This document shows, piece after piece, positions 17,721 to 26,635 of a DNA stretch of 64,000 nucleotides. The stretch covers positions 496,001 through 560,000 of the forward strand of contig CAKQCB010000002.1 in NCBI GenBank assembly GCA_934216615.1. The letters run 5' to 3'. Under the pieces are notes generated by a model, which was not told where the DNA came from, made no database searches, and was given only the letters and a program-made list of their open reading frames with translations. Both the position numbers and the translations under genes were made by a program. This stretch comes from an uncultured Anaerolineae bacterium. GTDB taxonomy: Bacteria; Chloroflexota; Anaerolineae; Aggregatilineales; Phototrophicaceae. How positions within the stretch are numbered: position 1 is the first letter of the stretch; each line of letters opens with the position of its first letter.

Positions 17721-18635
17721 ATGCGACTATGGAACCATTATCACACCCCGAAAAGTGTGGATGAAACCATCGCACTTTTAACAGAGTATGCCGGACAAGC
17801 GCGGATCATTGCAGGTGGAACCGATCTACTTGTTGATATGCGAGCGGCAACTCACCCTACCCCCCAAGAAGCATTGATCGACATCACTCACATCCCCGAA
17901 CTACAAACCATTGAAACTCACGAAAATATTTTCACCATCGGCGCAGGGGTCACCCATACGCAAATTGTGCAATCGGCAGGGCTTGCGTCGAAGGCTACGT
18001 GTTTGGTGGAAAGTTGTGGCGTGGTCGGGGGGCCACAGGTGAGGAATGTCGCTACACTCGGCGGAAATGTCGCCCATGCGCTGCCCGCAGGCGACGGCAC
18101 AACTTCATTGGTTGCGCTCAACGCAGAAGCCGAAATCATCTATGATGGCGTGCGTCAATGGCGCCCGCTCATAGAATTATTTCAAGGGCCGGGGAAATCG
18201 TTGTTAAATCACAGCCGTGACTTGTTATTACGGCTTCGCTTTCACGGCGCTTCAAGCCGACAAGCCACCGCATTTAAGCGCATCATGCGTCCGCAAGGGG
18301 TGGCACTCCCCGTACTAGGATGCGCCGTCGGCATCACCTTAAATGAGGCGCTCACCCACTTTGAAGAAGTCCGCGTTTCAATTGCGCCCATCGGCCCTGT
18401 GCCTGCCCGCGCGGGTGACGTCGAAGCGTTATTTGTCGATCAACCTGTCGATGCGGAAACCATCAGCACAATCGCCCAAGAAGCTCAAACCCTACTGCAT
18501 CCACGCACCAGTAAATATCGGGCGACAGCAGACTACCGCAAAGAAATGATCAGTGTGTTATTACGCCGTACCTTAAACCTTGCGGTGACACGCGCAAAAA
18601 CCGGAACTGCCGAGCCTGAAGGCGTTGGCGTTTAA
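17721..18635 (+). CDS. FAD-binding medium subunit of a molybdenum hydroxylase (CoxM/XdhB-like)
   Basis: The 304-residue product from 17721 starts with MRLWNHYHTPKSVDE and carries the FAD pyrophosphate-binding motif ARIIAGGTDLLVDMR near residue 35 and the second motif QVRNVATLGGNVAHALPAGD, both standard for the CoxM/XdhB family. The start at 17721 follows AAAGGG nine bases upstream; the frame is open back to 17451 but that extension is not part of the family. It transfers electrons from the Fe-S clusters to an acceptor. The next gene encodes the other two subunits fused, 40 bases later. Confidence 0.92.
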   Translation: MRLWNHYHTPKSVDETIALLTEYAGQARIIAGGTDLLVDMRAATHPTPQEALIDITHIPELQTIETHENIFTIGAGVTHTQIVQSAGLASKATCLVESCGVVGGPQVRNVATLGGNVAHALPAGDGTTSLVALNAEAEIIYDGVRQWRPLIELFQGPGKSLLNHSRDLLLRLRFHGASSRQATAFKRIMRPQGVALPVLGCAVGITLNEALTHFEEVRVSIAPIGPVPARAGDVEALFVDQPVDAETISTIAQEAQTLLHPRTSKYRATADYRKEMISVLLRRTLNLAVTRAKTGTAEPEGVGV

Positions 18636-18675
18636 CCCCTCACCCTGTCAACTAACCGCAGTAAAGGTAAATCTA

Positions 18676-21489
18676 ATGACACCATTAACGATTACCGTCA
18701 ATCAACAAAAATATCATCTGGATGTTTCCGAGTCGCGTACACTGGCGCAATTTTTGCGTTATGACCTCGGCTTAACGGGCACCAAAATTGGCTGTGAAGA
18801 AGCGGAATGTGGCATCTGTACAGTTTTGGTCGATGGCACGCCTGTAGATTCGTGTGTGTACCCTGTATTCAAAGCCCAAGGCCGAAGCATCCGCACCGTT
18901 GAAGGCTTGGCGGATGGCGATCAACTCCACCCGATTCAAGAGCAGTTTGTCCGTCACGGCGCGGTGCAGTGTGGGTTCTGTACGCCGGGCTTGATGATGA
19001 CCTCGTGCGCATTGATCGAAAATAACCCTGACCCAAGCGAAAAAGAGATCAAGTCTGCGCTGAAAGATACGCTTTGTCGCTGTACAGGCTATACCAGCGT
19101 GATTGACGCGATCCGTTCTGCGGCACGTCAAAAACATGGCGATGCCCCCCTGCCCGTCAATGAACCCGTGATCGACGAACCGCTGGATGTGATCAGCCGT
19201 TCGGTGCCACCGCAAGAAGTGATTGCCAAAGTGCGAGGTGACGCCAAATACACCGATGATTATGTATTCCCCGGCATGTTATTTGCGCGCACGCTTCGTT
19301 CGCCTTACCCCCATGCAAAGATCGTCAGCATCGACACGTCGAAAGCCAAAGCGCTTCCCAAAGTGTATGCTGTGCTGACGCATGAAGATATTCCGGCTGA
19401 AAATATTCACGGCTTGGTCTACCGTGATTGGCCTGTGTTATGTCATGATGTGGTGCGCTATGTCGGCGACGCAGTGGCGATTGTAGCGGCAGAAGATCAA
19501 GACACGGCGGATATCGCGCTGTCTTTGATCGATGTGGTCTACGAACCCCTGCCGATTGTCGCTGACCCCGTGTATGCCCACTCGCCCGAAGCGCCCGTTT
19601 TGCACCCGAACCATCCCAACGGAAACCTACTGAAACATATCAAAGTTCGGCACGGCGATATTGAGCAGGGATTTGCCGAAGCTGATGTGATCGTGGAACA
19701 TGAATATCACACCCCTACCACCGAACACGCTTTCTTAGAACCTGAATGTTCTATCGGCGTGCCCGCAGGCTATGAAGACCACGAAAAGCTGACGATCTAC
19801 GTCGGTTCACAAATTCCGTACCAAGACCGTAACCAAGTCGCCTTGGCAATGGGTTTGCCTGAAGAATCCGTGCGCATCATCGGCACGTTGATCGGCGGGG
19901 GGTTCGGTGGCAAAGAGGATATTGCCGCGCAAATTCATGTCGCGTTGTTGGCAACCGCGACAGGTCACCCTGTAAAGATGCTGTACAGTCGTCAAGAATC
20001 TTTGATCTTCCACCCCAAACGCCACGCGACGATCATCCGCATTAAAACGGGCGCAAAACGGAATGGCAAACTCACCGCCGTACAAGCTACGCTCTATGGG
20101 GATGGCGGCGCCTACGCGTCGCTTTCGGATAAAGTGATGACCCGCGCTACGACCCACGCGACTGGCCCGTATGAAGTCCCCCACGCCAAAATTGATTGTT
20201 TCGCCATGTACACCAACAATGTGCCTTCGGGTGCGTTTAGGGGTTTTGGCGTGACCCAATCGGCATTTGCGGTAGAGCAGAATATGGACATGATCGCCCA
20301 AGCGTTGGAGATCGACCCGCTCGAATTTCGACGCATCAACGCGCAAAAAGTCGGCGTGACCACAGCGACAGGTCAACTACTGCGCGAGTCTGTCGGCTTG
20401 CTCGAAACTATCGACGATGTTCAAGGGGATATGCGCACGCATCATAACGGCAGTGGCTTCCGTTGGGCATGGCAAGAAGGGCATAAAGCCTACGCATGGG
20501 GCATTGCCTGTTCATATAAAAATACAGGGTTAGGTGGGGGCGCGCCCGATAAATCTGAAGCGGAAGTCGAAGCGTTTGAGGACGGTTCGATTGAAGTCCG
20601 TACCGCCGCCGCCGACATGGGGCAAGGGATCGCCCACGTGGTCGCTCAATGCGCCGCGCAAGAAATGCACCTCGCTTATGACCGCGTCAAAGTGCTGTTA
20701 TGTGATACCGACTTGACCCCCAACGGCGGGCCGACCACTGCCAGCCGTCAAACCTTTATGACGGGAAATGCGGCCCGTTTAGCGGCGTCAGCCTTACGCG
20801 ACGCGCTCACCCGTTCGGCAGCAGAGATGATCGACGTGCCGCCGGAAAGCATCCGCTATGAAGAAGGTTTGTTACGCGCCGAAGGTGGGCATGATGTTGA
20901 AGTGGGCGACGTTGTGAAATGGATGAAATCCAACGGGCTTTCCCCACGCGCCAAACATGAGTATTGGGCGCCCGCCACGCAACCGTTAGGCACAGGGGGC
21001 GACATGCACTTTGCCTTCAGTTACGCCACCCAAGCGGCGCTCGTCGAAGTGGATACTGAAACAGGTGAAATTCAGGTCTTAAAAATTGTATCCAGCACAG
21101 ATATTGGACGTGCTATTAACCCGCTCATGCTCCAAGGGCAGATCGAAGGGGGCATCATCATGGCGATGGGCAACTGCTTGACCGAAGCGTTCATCATCGA
21201 AGATGGTGTGCCATGGACACGTCTGCTCTCGCGCTACAAGATGCCGAGCATCAAACAAACCCCGCAGATCGTTTCGCATCTGGTAGAACATCGTTCCAGT
21301 GATGGGCCTTATGGCGCGAAAGGAGTTGGTGAAATTCCGTCGATCAACACCACGCCCGCCATCTGTAACGCCATCACCAACGCGACGAGCGTGCGCGTTT
21401 TCTCGCTCCCTGTCGATCAAGATGCGTTGTTACGGGCGATGAAAGCCAACCAAACTGAAGTTCATACCGCGTGGGCCGACGTAAAATAA
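18676..21489 (+). CDS. Fused 2Fe-2S and molybdopterin subunits of a molybdenum hydroxylase (CoxS-CoxL fusion)
   Basis: The 937-residue protein has an N-terminal 2Fe-2S ferredoxin domain (CEEAECGICT, then a single Cys) and a second 2Fe-2S helical domain (CGFCTPG and CRCTGY) in the first 155 residues, followed without a stop by the large aldehyde oxidase/xanthine dehydrogenase domain from about residue 190. The latter shows GGGFGGKED, a FRGFGVTQ loop and, near residues 881-887, GAKGVGE with the expected catalytic glutamate. Start at 18676 is set by AAAGG eight bases upstream. The enzyme should hydroxylate an aldehyde or N-heterocycle; substrate unknown. No cofactor synthesis or XdhC-like maturation gene is adjacent. 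Confidence 0.92.
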   Translation: MTPLTITVNQQKYHLDVSESRTLAQFLRYDLGLTGTKIGCEEAECGICTVLVDGTPVDSCVYPVFKAQGRSIRTVEGLADGDQLHPIQEQFVRHGAVQCGFCTPGLMMTSCALIENNPDPSEKEIKSALKDTLCRCTGYTSVIDAIRSAARQKHGDAPLPVNEPVIDEPLDVISRSVPPQEVIAKVRGDAKYTDDYVFPGMLFARTLRSPYPHAKIVSIDTSKAKALPKVYAVLTHEDIPAENIHGLVYRDWPVLCHDVVRYVGDAVAIVAAEDQDTADIALSLIDVVYEPLPIVADPVYAHSPEAPVLHPNHPNGNLLKHIKVRHGDIEQGFAEADVIVEHEYHTPTTEHAFLEPECSIGVPAGYEDHEKLTIYVGSQIPYQDRNQVALAMGLPEESVRIIGTLIGGGFGGKEDIAAQIHVALLATATGHPVKMLYSRQESLIFHPKRHATIIRIKTGAKRNGKLTAVQATLYGDGGAYASLSDKVMTRATTHATGPYEVPHAKIDCFAMYTNNVPSGAFRGFGVTQSAFAVEQNMDMIAQALEIDPLEFRRINAQKVGVTTATGQLLRESVGLLETIDDVQGDMRTHHNGSGFRWAWQEGHKAYAWGIACSYKNTGLGGGAPDKSEAEVEAFEDGSIEVRTAAADMGQGIAHVVAQCAAQEMHLAYDRVKVLLCDTDLTPNGGPTTASRQTFMTGNAARLAASALRDALTRSAAEMIDVPPESIRYEEGLLRAEGGHDVEVGDVVKWMKSNGLSPRAKHEYWAPATQPLGTGGDMHFAFSYATQAALVEVDTETGEIQVLKIVSSTDIGRAINPLMLQGQIEGGIIMAMGNCLTEAFIIEDGVPWTRLLSRYKMPSIKQTPQIVSHLVEHRSSDGPYGAKGVGEIPSINTTPAICNAITNATSVRVFSLPVDQDALLRAMKANQTEVHTAWADVK

Positions 21490-21503
21490 GATCATTATCT
21501 CTT

Positions 21504-21538
21504 GCTTTTGGGGTATCTGAACGGGATACCCCAAAAGC
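21504..21538. terminator. Perfect 14-bp inverted repeat after the molybdenum hydroxylase operon
   Basis: Arms 21504-21517 and 21525-21538 are perfectly complementary with a seven-base loop, 15 bases after the stop. No T run follows on either strand, so it is a candidate but atypical terminator or mRNA-stabilising hairpin. Confidence 0.55.
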
Positions 21539-21691
21539 TCATGCTTTCAGCCTTACCACAAAAAGATCAGCCTACTGCATTCGCAGACATATTTGCCTCA
21601 TCTTCTAACGCTCACTAGCAAATTAGCGTGTGAGAGCGTTATCCTCTGTCTGAAATAGCGTCTATATTCCACACTTTATCAGGCAGGTTTT

Positions 21692-22792
21692 ATGTCTACA
21701 CAAACTTCGCAAACACAGTCTGAAGCGCCACAAGAGCCGATCCATTACACCGAGAGCGAACGCGCCGCGATGCGCGCCTACGTCCAGCGCACCGAAGTGC
21801 GTTTGTCCACGCTTCACAGAATCGCAACGGCATTTATCAATGGGGCGGGGCTACTCATTTTGATGCCCTTCTTCTTGCGCGACCATGTGGTGACGGTGCT
21901 CACAACCTTCATTGCGAACATCCACATGATCGAAAGCAATGCAGTCGCGTCTGATCAACTTATTTTTGTCATCATCACGTTACTGTTGTTCTATCCGTTC
22001 CTGCTGTCGATCACGATCCCAATCTACAGCTTTTACTTGCTGATCAAAGACATTATCCATTTTTACTTCACCATTTATTCCCCGGGCTTTCCCGCCAGTT
22101 TGTTCACGCCTAGCTTTGTCCTCAGCGGGATCACGTTCTCGCCCGACGAATCCAAACGCGCAAAAGAAGATGTGTTCCGCTATCAATACAATAACGAGAC
22201 CATCGACTTCATGATCCCCTTCAGCGGGCAAAAACGAGAGCGCTACTTTGATGAGTCGATCCGCAATACGCACGGCGAGATCATCCCCAAAACCCGAAAA
22301 TATGAGGATTTGTTAGAGAGCGGTGTACTTCCTGAAAATCACAACCCGCAAATGGTGCAGTGGTTTAACGCCGCGATGGGGATTGCGCGCACGACCGACC
22401 GACGTTTGAGCGAAGAAGTCGCAACATTAGAAGTGTCGATTGTGCGCCATGTGCTGTATTTACGTCGGCTGGTGCTACGCTACGTCAAAGCCTTGGCGAT
22501 GTTCGTTTGGACGACGCTCATCACCTTTGCGATGGTGCCCTTCTTAGAAGACCCACGCGTGCCCAATTACCTCACCTTGAGCATTGCCTATCTGGTCTGG
22601 TCGTTATTTGTGATGAAGCTGATGACCTTACCCCTAACATGGATTTATCGTCACCGTCATAACAAGACGCCCAAAGATCATATTGATCGCCAATTAATTG
22701 TGCTCGAACAACAGGTCAAACCGTTTTGTTATTTGGCGATTGTCACGTCTTTGATCGCCTTAATTTTGAGCCTAACCAGCAATATAGGGTAA
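21692..22792 (+). CDS. Hypothetical polytopic membrane protein
   Basis: A 366-residue protein not recognised as any family. It has hydrophobic pairs near residues 50-75 and 90-120, a soluble, charged middle region of about 110 residues, and three further helices near 265-290, 298-318 and 340-362. No catalytic motif, signal peptide or repeat is visible. It stands alone between the 21504 hairpin and the thioredoxin gene. Function cannot be stated. Confidence 0.8.
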   Translation: MSTQTSQTQSEAPQEPIHYTESERAAMRAYVQRTEVRLSTLHRIATAFINGAGLLILMPFFLRDHVVTVLTTFIANIHMIESNAVASDQLIFVIITLLLFYPFLLSITIPIYSFYLLIKDIIHFYFTIYSPGFPASLFTPSFVLSGITFSPDESKRAKEDVFRYQYNNETIDFMIPFSGQKRERYFDESIRNTHGEIIPKTRKYEDLLESGVLPENHNPQMVQWFNAAMGIARTTDRRLSEEVATLEVSIVRHVLYLRRLVLRYVKALAMFVWTTLITFAMVPFLEDPRVPNYLTLSIAYLVWSLFVMKLMTLPLTWIYRHRHNKTPKDHIDRQLIVLEQQVKPFCYLAIVTSLIALILSLTSNIG

Positions 22793-22884
22793 GATTTAGG
22801 ATGAAACTACGTCGAATTAATGTACGATTACCATAGAAAACCCTGACATTTTTTGATGTTTTGGCTAAAGAAAGCGAGTTCTCA

Positions 22885-23265
22885 ATGAGTGACAATCCTA
22901 CCCCTAACACGGGCGTTCCAGTACAAGTGACGGATGCAACCTTTGAAGCAGAAGTTTTAAATAGCGATGTGCCTGTGCTCGTGGACTTTTGGGCACCATG
23001 GTGTGGCCCTTGCCGTATGATCGCGCCTGCTTTAGAAAAATTGGCCAAAGAGTTTGACGGTCAAATCAAAATTGCCAAAGTCAACGTAGATGAAAACCCA
23101 CAATTGTCTGAAGCCTTCCGCGTGCAGAGCATCCCCAACTTGATGGTGGTGAAGAACCGCACCATGTTGTTTAACCAACCCGGCGCACTGCCCGAAGCTT
23201 CTTTGCGTGAACTCATCACCAAGACGATTGAAATCGAAGTTCCAACCCCTGACCAACCTCAATAA
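22885..23265 (+). CDS. Thioredoxin
   Basis: A 126-residue thioredoxin-fold protein with the active site WCGPC (C40 and C43), preceded by VLVDFWAP and followed by the cis-proline motif SIPN. The frame is open back to a TTG at 22861, but the ATG at 22885 gives the usual thioredoxin start; the ribosome-binding site is weak in both cases. A short, Asn/Pro-rich N-terminal extension of about 12 residues precedes the fold. It reduces disulfides in cytoplasmic proteins. A strong terminator follows at 23291. Confidence 0.95.
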   Translation: MSDNPTPNTGVPVQVTDATFEAEVLNSDVPVLVDFWAPWCGPCRMIAPALEKLAKEFDGQIKIAKVNVDENPQLSEAFRVQSIPNLMVVKNRTMLFNQPGALPEASLRELITKTIEIEVPTPDQPQ

Positions 23266-23290
23266 AACAGGGTTTAAATGAGATACACAA

Positions 23291-23316
23291 AACGCCGCGA
23301 AATTCGCGGCGTTTTT
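23291..23316. terminator. Bidirectional intrinsic terminator between thioredoxin and SH3b genes
   Basis: A 9-bp GC-rich stem (23291-23299 with 23305-23313) has a T run on the plus strand and a four-T run on the minus strand. It lies between convergent genes. Confidence 0.88.
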
Positions 23317-23345
23317 CATGACTTATGCGGTTGATCAACTTCGTT

Positions 23346-24185
23346 TTACCCTGCGACGGGTAATGTCGCGGTGTTGATGTTCGGCAAAACATAGTTGGCA
23401 TTGATCCAGCCTGTATAGCCATTCGGCGCTTGGATGAACAACCAAGAATTATATTGGTTGCGCCCTAACAAGCTCACGCTCTGGCCTTGTGTGACCGTCG
23501 TGATCACGCCTGCCCATGTCCCTGCGCCATAGCGCACATTCACACGTCCTGTAGTGACCACCCCTGTCGGGCTGGCATTAGCAGGGGGCGCAGCTTGAGC
23601 GACACCACCCACATCGCCCGTGATGGGTAACGCGCCGATATTGACGTTCGGGGTGATATAGCTGGCGTTGACCCAACCCGTCATGCCGTTCGCCAATTGG
23701 ATTTGTACCCATGTGTTGTCAAAAATACGACCGATCAAATTAAACGCATCGGTTTGTGAAACGGTGGCGACCACGCCAAAACCCGCGCTTGGCCCACTAC
23801 GCACATTCAAATACGATGCGCGCACCACGCCGTTGGCGGCGCCTGTTGTCGCATTTGCGGGAAGGTTGCCAATCGCGGTGCTGGTTGCCACATAACGACT
23901 GTTGACCCAACCCCGAATATTCCCCGCGATGATGACTTCTGTCCATGAAGTATCAGCATTACGGCCGACCAATTGCAGAACAGCGCCCCTGCTGACGCGG
24001 GCAACAATGCTGTAACCGACCCCCGGGCCACTGCGCACGTTGACATGCGCCGCATTGGCAATCGTGCCCATCTCTTGCGCCGAAGCAGACTGCACTTGAA
24101 ATAACCCTAAACTCAAAATGACCATCAACCCTAAGAGCAGAATGTAGCCACTGCGACGATGTTGGTTTATCGTTTGTAATAACAT
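23346..24185 (-). CDS. Secreted protein with three bacterial SH3 (SH3b) domains
   Basis: The product from 24185 (279 residues) has a signal peptide ending near SASAQ, then three SH3b repeats of about 70-75 residues, each with the VNVRSGPG or LNVRSGP opening and a closing GWVNSRYV or GWINANYV. Linkers contain a repeated N-x-G-x-LP motif. SH3b domains bind cell-wall peptides or polymers. The start is fixed by GGGGGAAG six bases upstream; the longer frame from 24206 is not needed. No catalytic domain is present, so a wall-anchoring or structural role is inferred. Confidence 0.9.
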   Translation of the reverse strand: MLLQTINQHRRSGYILLLGLMVILSLGLFQVQSASAQEMGTIANAAHVNVRSGPGVGYSIVARVSRGAVLQLVGRNADTSWTEVIIAGNIRGWVNSRYVATSTAIGNLPANATTGAANGVVRASYLNVRSGPSAGFGVVATVSQTDAFNLIGRIFDNTWVQIQLANGMTGWVNASYITPNVNIGALPITGDVGGVAQAAPPANASPTGVVTTGRVNVRYGAGTWAGVITTVTQGQSVSLLGRNQYNSWLFIQAPNGYTGWINANYVLPNINTATLPVAG

Positions 24186-24339
24186 CTTGTACTTCCCCCA
24201 AGACAAAGCGTATATTGGTTATATTTATGTTACAACGGTTTGAAAAAAGGGATTTATACGTTTGCTATTCGTGACGGTTTGAATCTTCAAACGAAGGGAA
24301 GGATGACGCTGAAGTAAGAGACGGTGTGTAACGTTGGTT

Positions 24340-25224
24340 TTAGGCGCGGGTCTGTTCTTTTTGGCCGATCAACCCTTGCGGGCGTACCAAGAGAATGACA
24401 AATAACAGCGTGAAGACGAACGCATCACGATAATTACTGCCCCCAACGGCGATGCTGAAGACTTCGAGCGCCGCGACGAGAAAGCCCCCGACGACCGCGC
24501 CTTGAATATTGCCCAGCCCACCTAAGACGATCACCGTCAAGCCTTTGAGCGCAACTGAATCCCCCATAGAGGGGTCCATCGAGTTATAGGCCAAGCCGAA
24601 TAACACGCCCGCCGCCCCTGCCAATGCACCTGCAATAAAGAAGGTCGAGCGGAAGATATTATTGACATTCACGCCTAATAAGCTGGCTGTTTGTGGGTTG
24701 AATGCAACAGCGCGCATGCGCTGACCAATGCGGGTTTTCAGAACCAGATGGCGCAGTAAGGCCATCAATACCATCGCTACGATGAAGATGATGATCTGAA
24801 TAGGCGTCACACGGAACGGCAAGCCTTCGATGGCGTTGGTCGGAATCGAACCGATGGGAAAGCGCTGGACGTCAGTGCTAAAAATACGTTCGGCGATACT
24901 GACCAGTAAAATCGACGCGCCGATACTGCTAATCAACTGCGAAATGCGCGGGGCATTGCGTTTCCGCAGAGGTGCAAACGCAATCATTTCTAAGAGCAGG
25001 CCGAGGATGCCCGCCCCCAACATCGCGACAGGCACAGAGGCCCAAATCGGCAGGTTGAGCTGTGTCACCGTCACCAAGCCGAGGAACGCCCCCCACATAA
25101 AAACCGCGCTGTGAGCGAGATTCAGAACCCCTAACACACTAAACACCAAAGCATAGCCTAGGGCAAAGAGGCTGTATACCGCGCCGAGTGCGATGGCATT
25201 CACAATTTGCTGAAGAATCGTCAT
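24340..25224 (-). CDS. livH: Branched-chain amino acid-type ABC permease (LivH family)
   Basis: A 294-residue protein with about eight membrane helices and the LivH family motifs: NGIALGAVYSLFALGY-like N-terminus, FGVLNLAHSAVFMWGAF and the C-terminal cytoplasmic loop GGLGNIQGAVVGGFLVAALE. It forms part of a high-affinity uptake system for branched-chain amino acids or related amides. It follows the binding-protein gene on the same strand with an intervening hairpin. The partner permease LivM and ATPases LivG and LivF are not in the window. Confidence 0.92.
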   Translation of the reverse strand: MTILQQIVNAIALGAVYSLFALGYALVFSVLGVLNLAHSAVFMWGAFLGLVTVTQLNLPIWASVPVAMLGAGILGLLLEMIAFAPLRKRNAPRISQLISSIGASILLVSIAERIFSTDVQRFPIGSIPTNAIEGLPFRVTPIQIIIFIVAMVLMALLRHLVLKTRIGQRMRAVAFNPQTASLLGVNVNNIFRSTFFIAGALAGAAGVLFGLAYNSMDPSMGDSVALKGLTVIVLGGLGNIQGAVVGGFLVAALEVFSIAVGGSNYRDAFVFTLLFVILLVRPQGLIGQKEQTRA

Positions 25225-25258
25225 GTGTCAAAGTCCTGAATGATCTTCGTAAGTCAAC

Positions 25259-25293
25259 ATCGGTCACCTCAGTACATCACTGGGGTGACCGAT
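25259..25293 (-). promoter_or_regulatory. Intercistronic hairpin between binding protein and permease genes
   Basis: A 15-bp stem with one mismatch (25259-25273 with 25279-25293) and a five-base loop, without T run, lies between the two transporter genes. Such hairpins commonly let the binding-protein mRNA outlast the permease mRNA; this is inferred from position. Confidence 0.65.
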
Positions 25294-25309
25294 TGAATGG
25301 TATAAAGGC

Positions 25310-26545
25310 TTAGCTACCGGCTTCTTCGGTCGCTTCTTCAGTGGCTTCTTCGCTCACTGCACCGCCTAAAACAGAAAATGATCCTTCTTCCGCAATTTGA
25401 ACAACGGGGGGATGGATCGGTTCGCGGTTTTCATCAAAGACGAAATTGCCGAGGGGCAGGTTCATTTCTGGCAAGCTGGCGAGCGAGTCGCGGATGGCGA
25501 GGCGGTCGGTAGAATCCGCACAACGGATCGCAGCGGCGACTAACCATGCACCACTATAAGCTTGAGCGGCAAATTGGTCAGGCAAGGCATCATAAGTCGC
25601 TTCGTAATTGGCGACAAAGGCTTCTGAAAGATCATTGGGGCTAGCCATGTTCCATGCCGCACCGACGATCAACCCTTCACTGTCCGCGCCTGTTTGCTCC
25701 AGAATGGCGGGTGAGTTAAAGCCGTTCCCGCCGATGATCGGACCCGCATACCCCAACGCACGCGCTTGGATGATGATCTGGGTTGCTTCTGCGGCTAATG
25801 CAGAAACGACCAACGCATCCGGCTCCGTGCCGATCAAGTTGGTCAGTTGGGCGTTGAAGTCCACGTCGCCCACCGCGAAGGTTTCGGTGCCTGTAATTTC
25901 TACGCCGTTAGCTTCGAGCGCTTCGACGAACACGTCATAACCGCTGACGGTGAAATCGTCGTCGTTGCCGTAGAGCGTACCGACACGGGTCAAGCCCAAT
26001 TCGGCGACAGCAACATCAATCGTTCCCGGAATCACGGCGGATTCGGGCAAGCTGTTACGGAAGACAAATTCACCCATTTCGGTGATGCCGTTGGCGGTGT
26101 TGCTCACACCGATCACAACTGTGCCGTTATCTTGGGCAATCGGGTCAGCGCTGAAGGCTTCGCGCGAGAGCGTCGGGCCAATCACCGCCAAGACTTGGTC
26201 TTCTTCAACCAACTTGGTCATCGCGGTGATCGCTTGTTCATTTTCACTGGCAGAATCTTCAAAAATAATATTCAAAACCGCATCGCCTAAAAAGCCCGAC
26301 GCATTCACTTCAGAGACAGCGAGGTTCACCGCATTTTGTTGTGGCCCACCATACACGGATGCGCCACCGCTTAAGGTAAACACAGCGCCAATCGTGACAT
26401 CCCCTGAAAGATTAACCGGGGTTGCGCATGTTTCAGCAACATCAGCGCCGACTAATACAGCGGTCTCATCTTGGGCAGATACAAAGAGAGGAACTGATAG
26501 GGACAAAACAAGAACACTTGCGAGTGCTTTCTGTTTTAACATCAT
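25310..26545 (-). CDS. Liv-type ABC substrate-binding protein
   Basis: A 411-residue secreted protein with a signal peptide ending near VSAQ and the periplasmic type 1 binding fold of the Leu/Ile/Val family: IGAVFTLSGGASVYG at the mature N-terminus, a VNLAVSEVNASGFLG helix, VIGPTLSREAFSADP and the hinge segment LVVSALAAEATQII. The C-terminus is a Glu/Thr-rich tail. The mature segment has a Cys (CATPV) near residue 36, but no lipobox. GGAGTAGC precedes two adjacent ATGs; the second gives the better spacing. It binds amino acids or short amides for the LivH-like permease. Confidence 0.9.
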   Translation of the reverse strand: MMLKQKALASVLVLSLSVPLFVSAQDETAVLVGADVAETCATPVNLSGDVTIGAVFTLSGGASVYGGPQQNAVNLAVSEVNASGFLGDAVLNIIFEDSASENEQAITAMTKLVEEDQVLAVIGPTLSREAFSADPIAQDNGTVVIGVSNTANGITEMGEFVFRNSLPESAVIPGTIDVAVAELGLTRVGTLYGNDDDFTVSGYDVFVEALEANGVEITGTETFAVGDVDFNAQLTNLIGTEPDALVVSALAAEATQIIIQARALGYAGPIIGGNGFNSPAILEQTGADSEGLIVGAAWNMASPNDLSEAFVANYEATYDALPDQFAAQAYSGAWLVAAAIRCADSTDRLAIRDSLASLPEMNLPLGNFVFDENREPIHPPVVQIAEEGSFSVLGGAVSEEATEEATEEAGS

Positions 26546-26635
26546 GCTACTCCTTAAAAATTTTCTTCAAAATAGATATTGATAGAGAAACGATCTCACC
26601 ATAAGAATTGTAGCGCAAGGGAATCTCACTGCAAA

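Noticed and set aside
19807..20376. Minus-strand 189-codon open frame inside the molybdopterin subunit gene
   Set aside because: It is an antisense shadow of a strongly supported coding region and has no ribosome-binding site.
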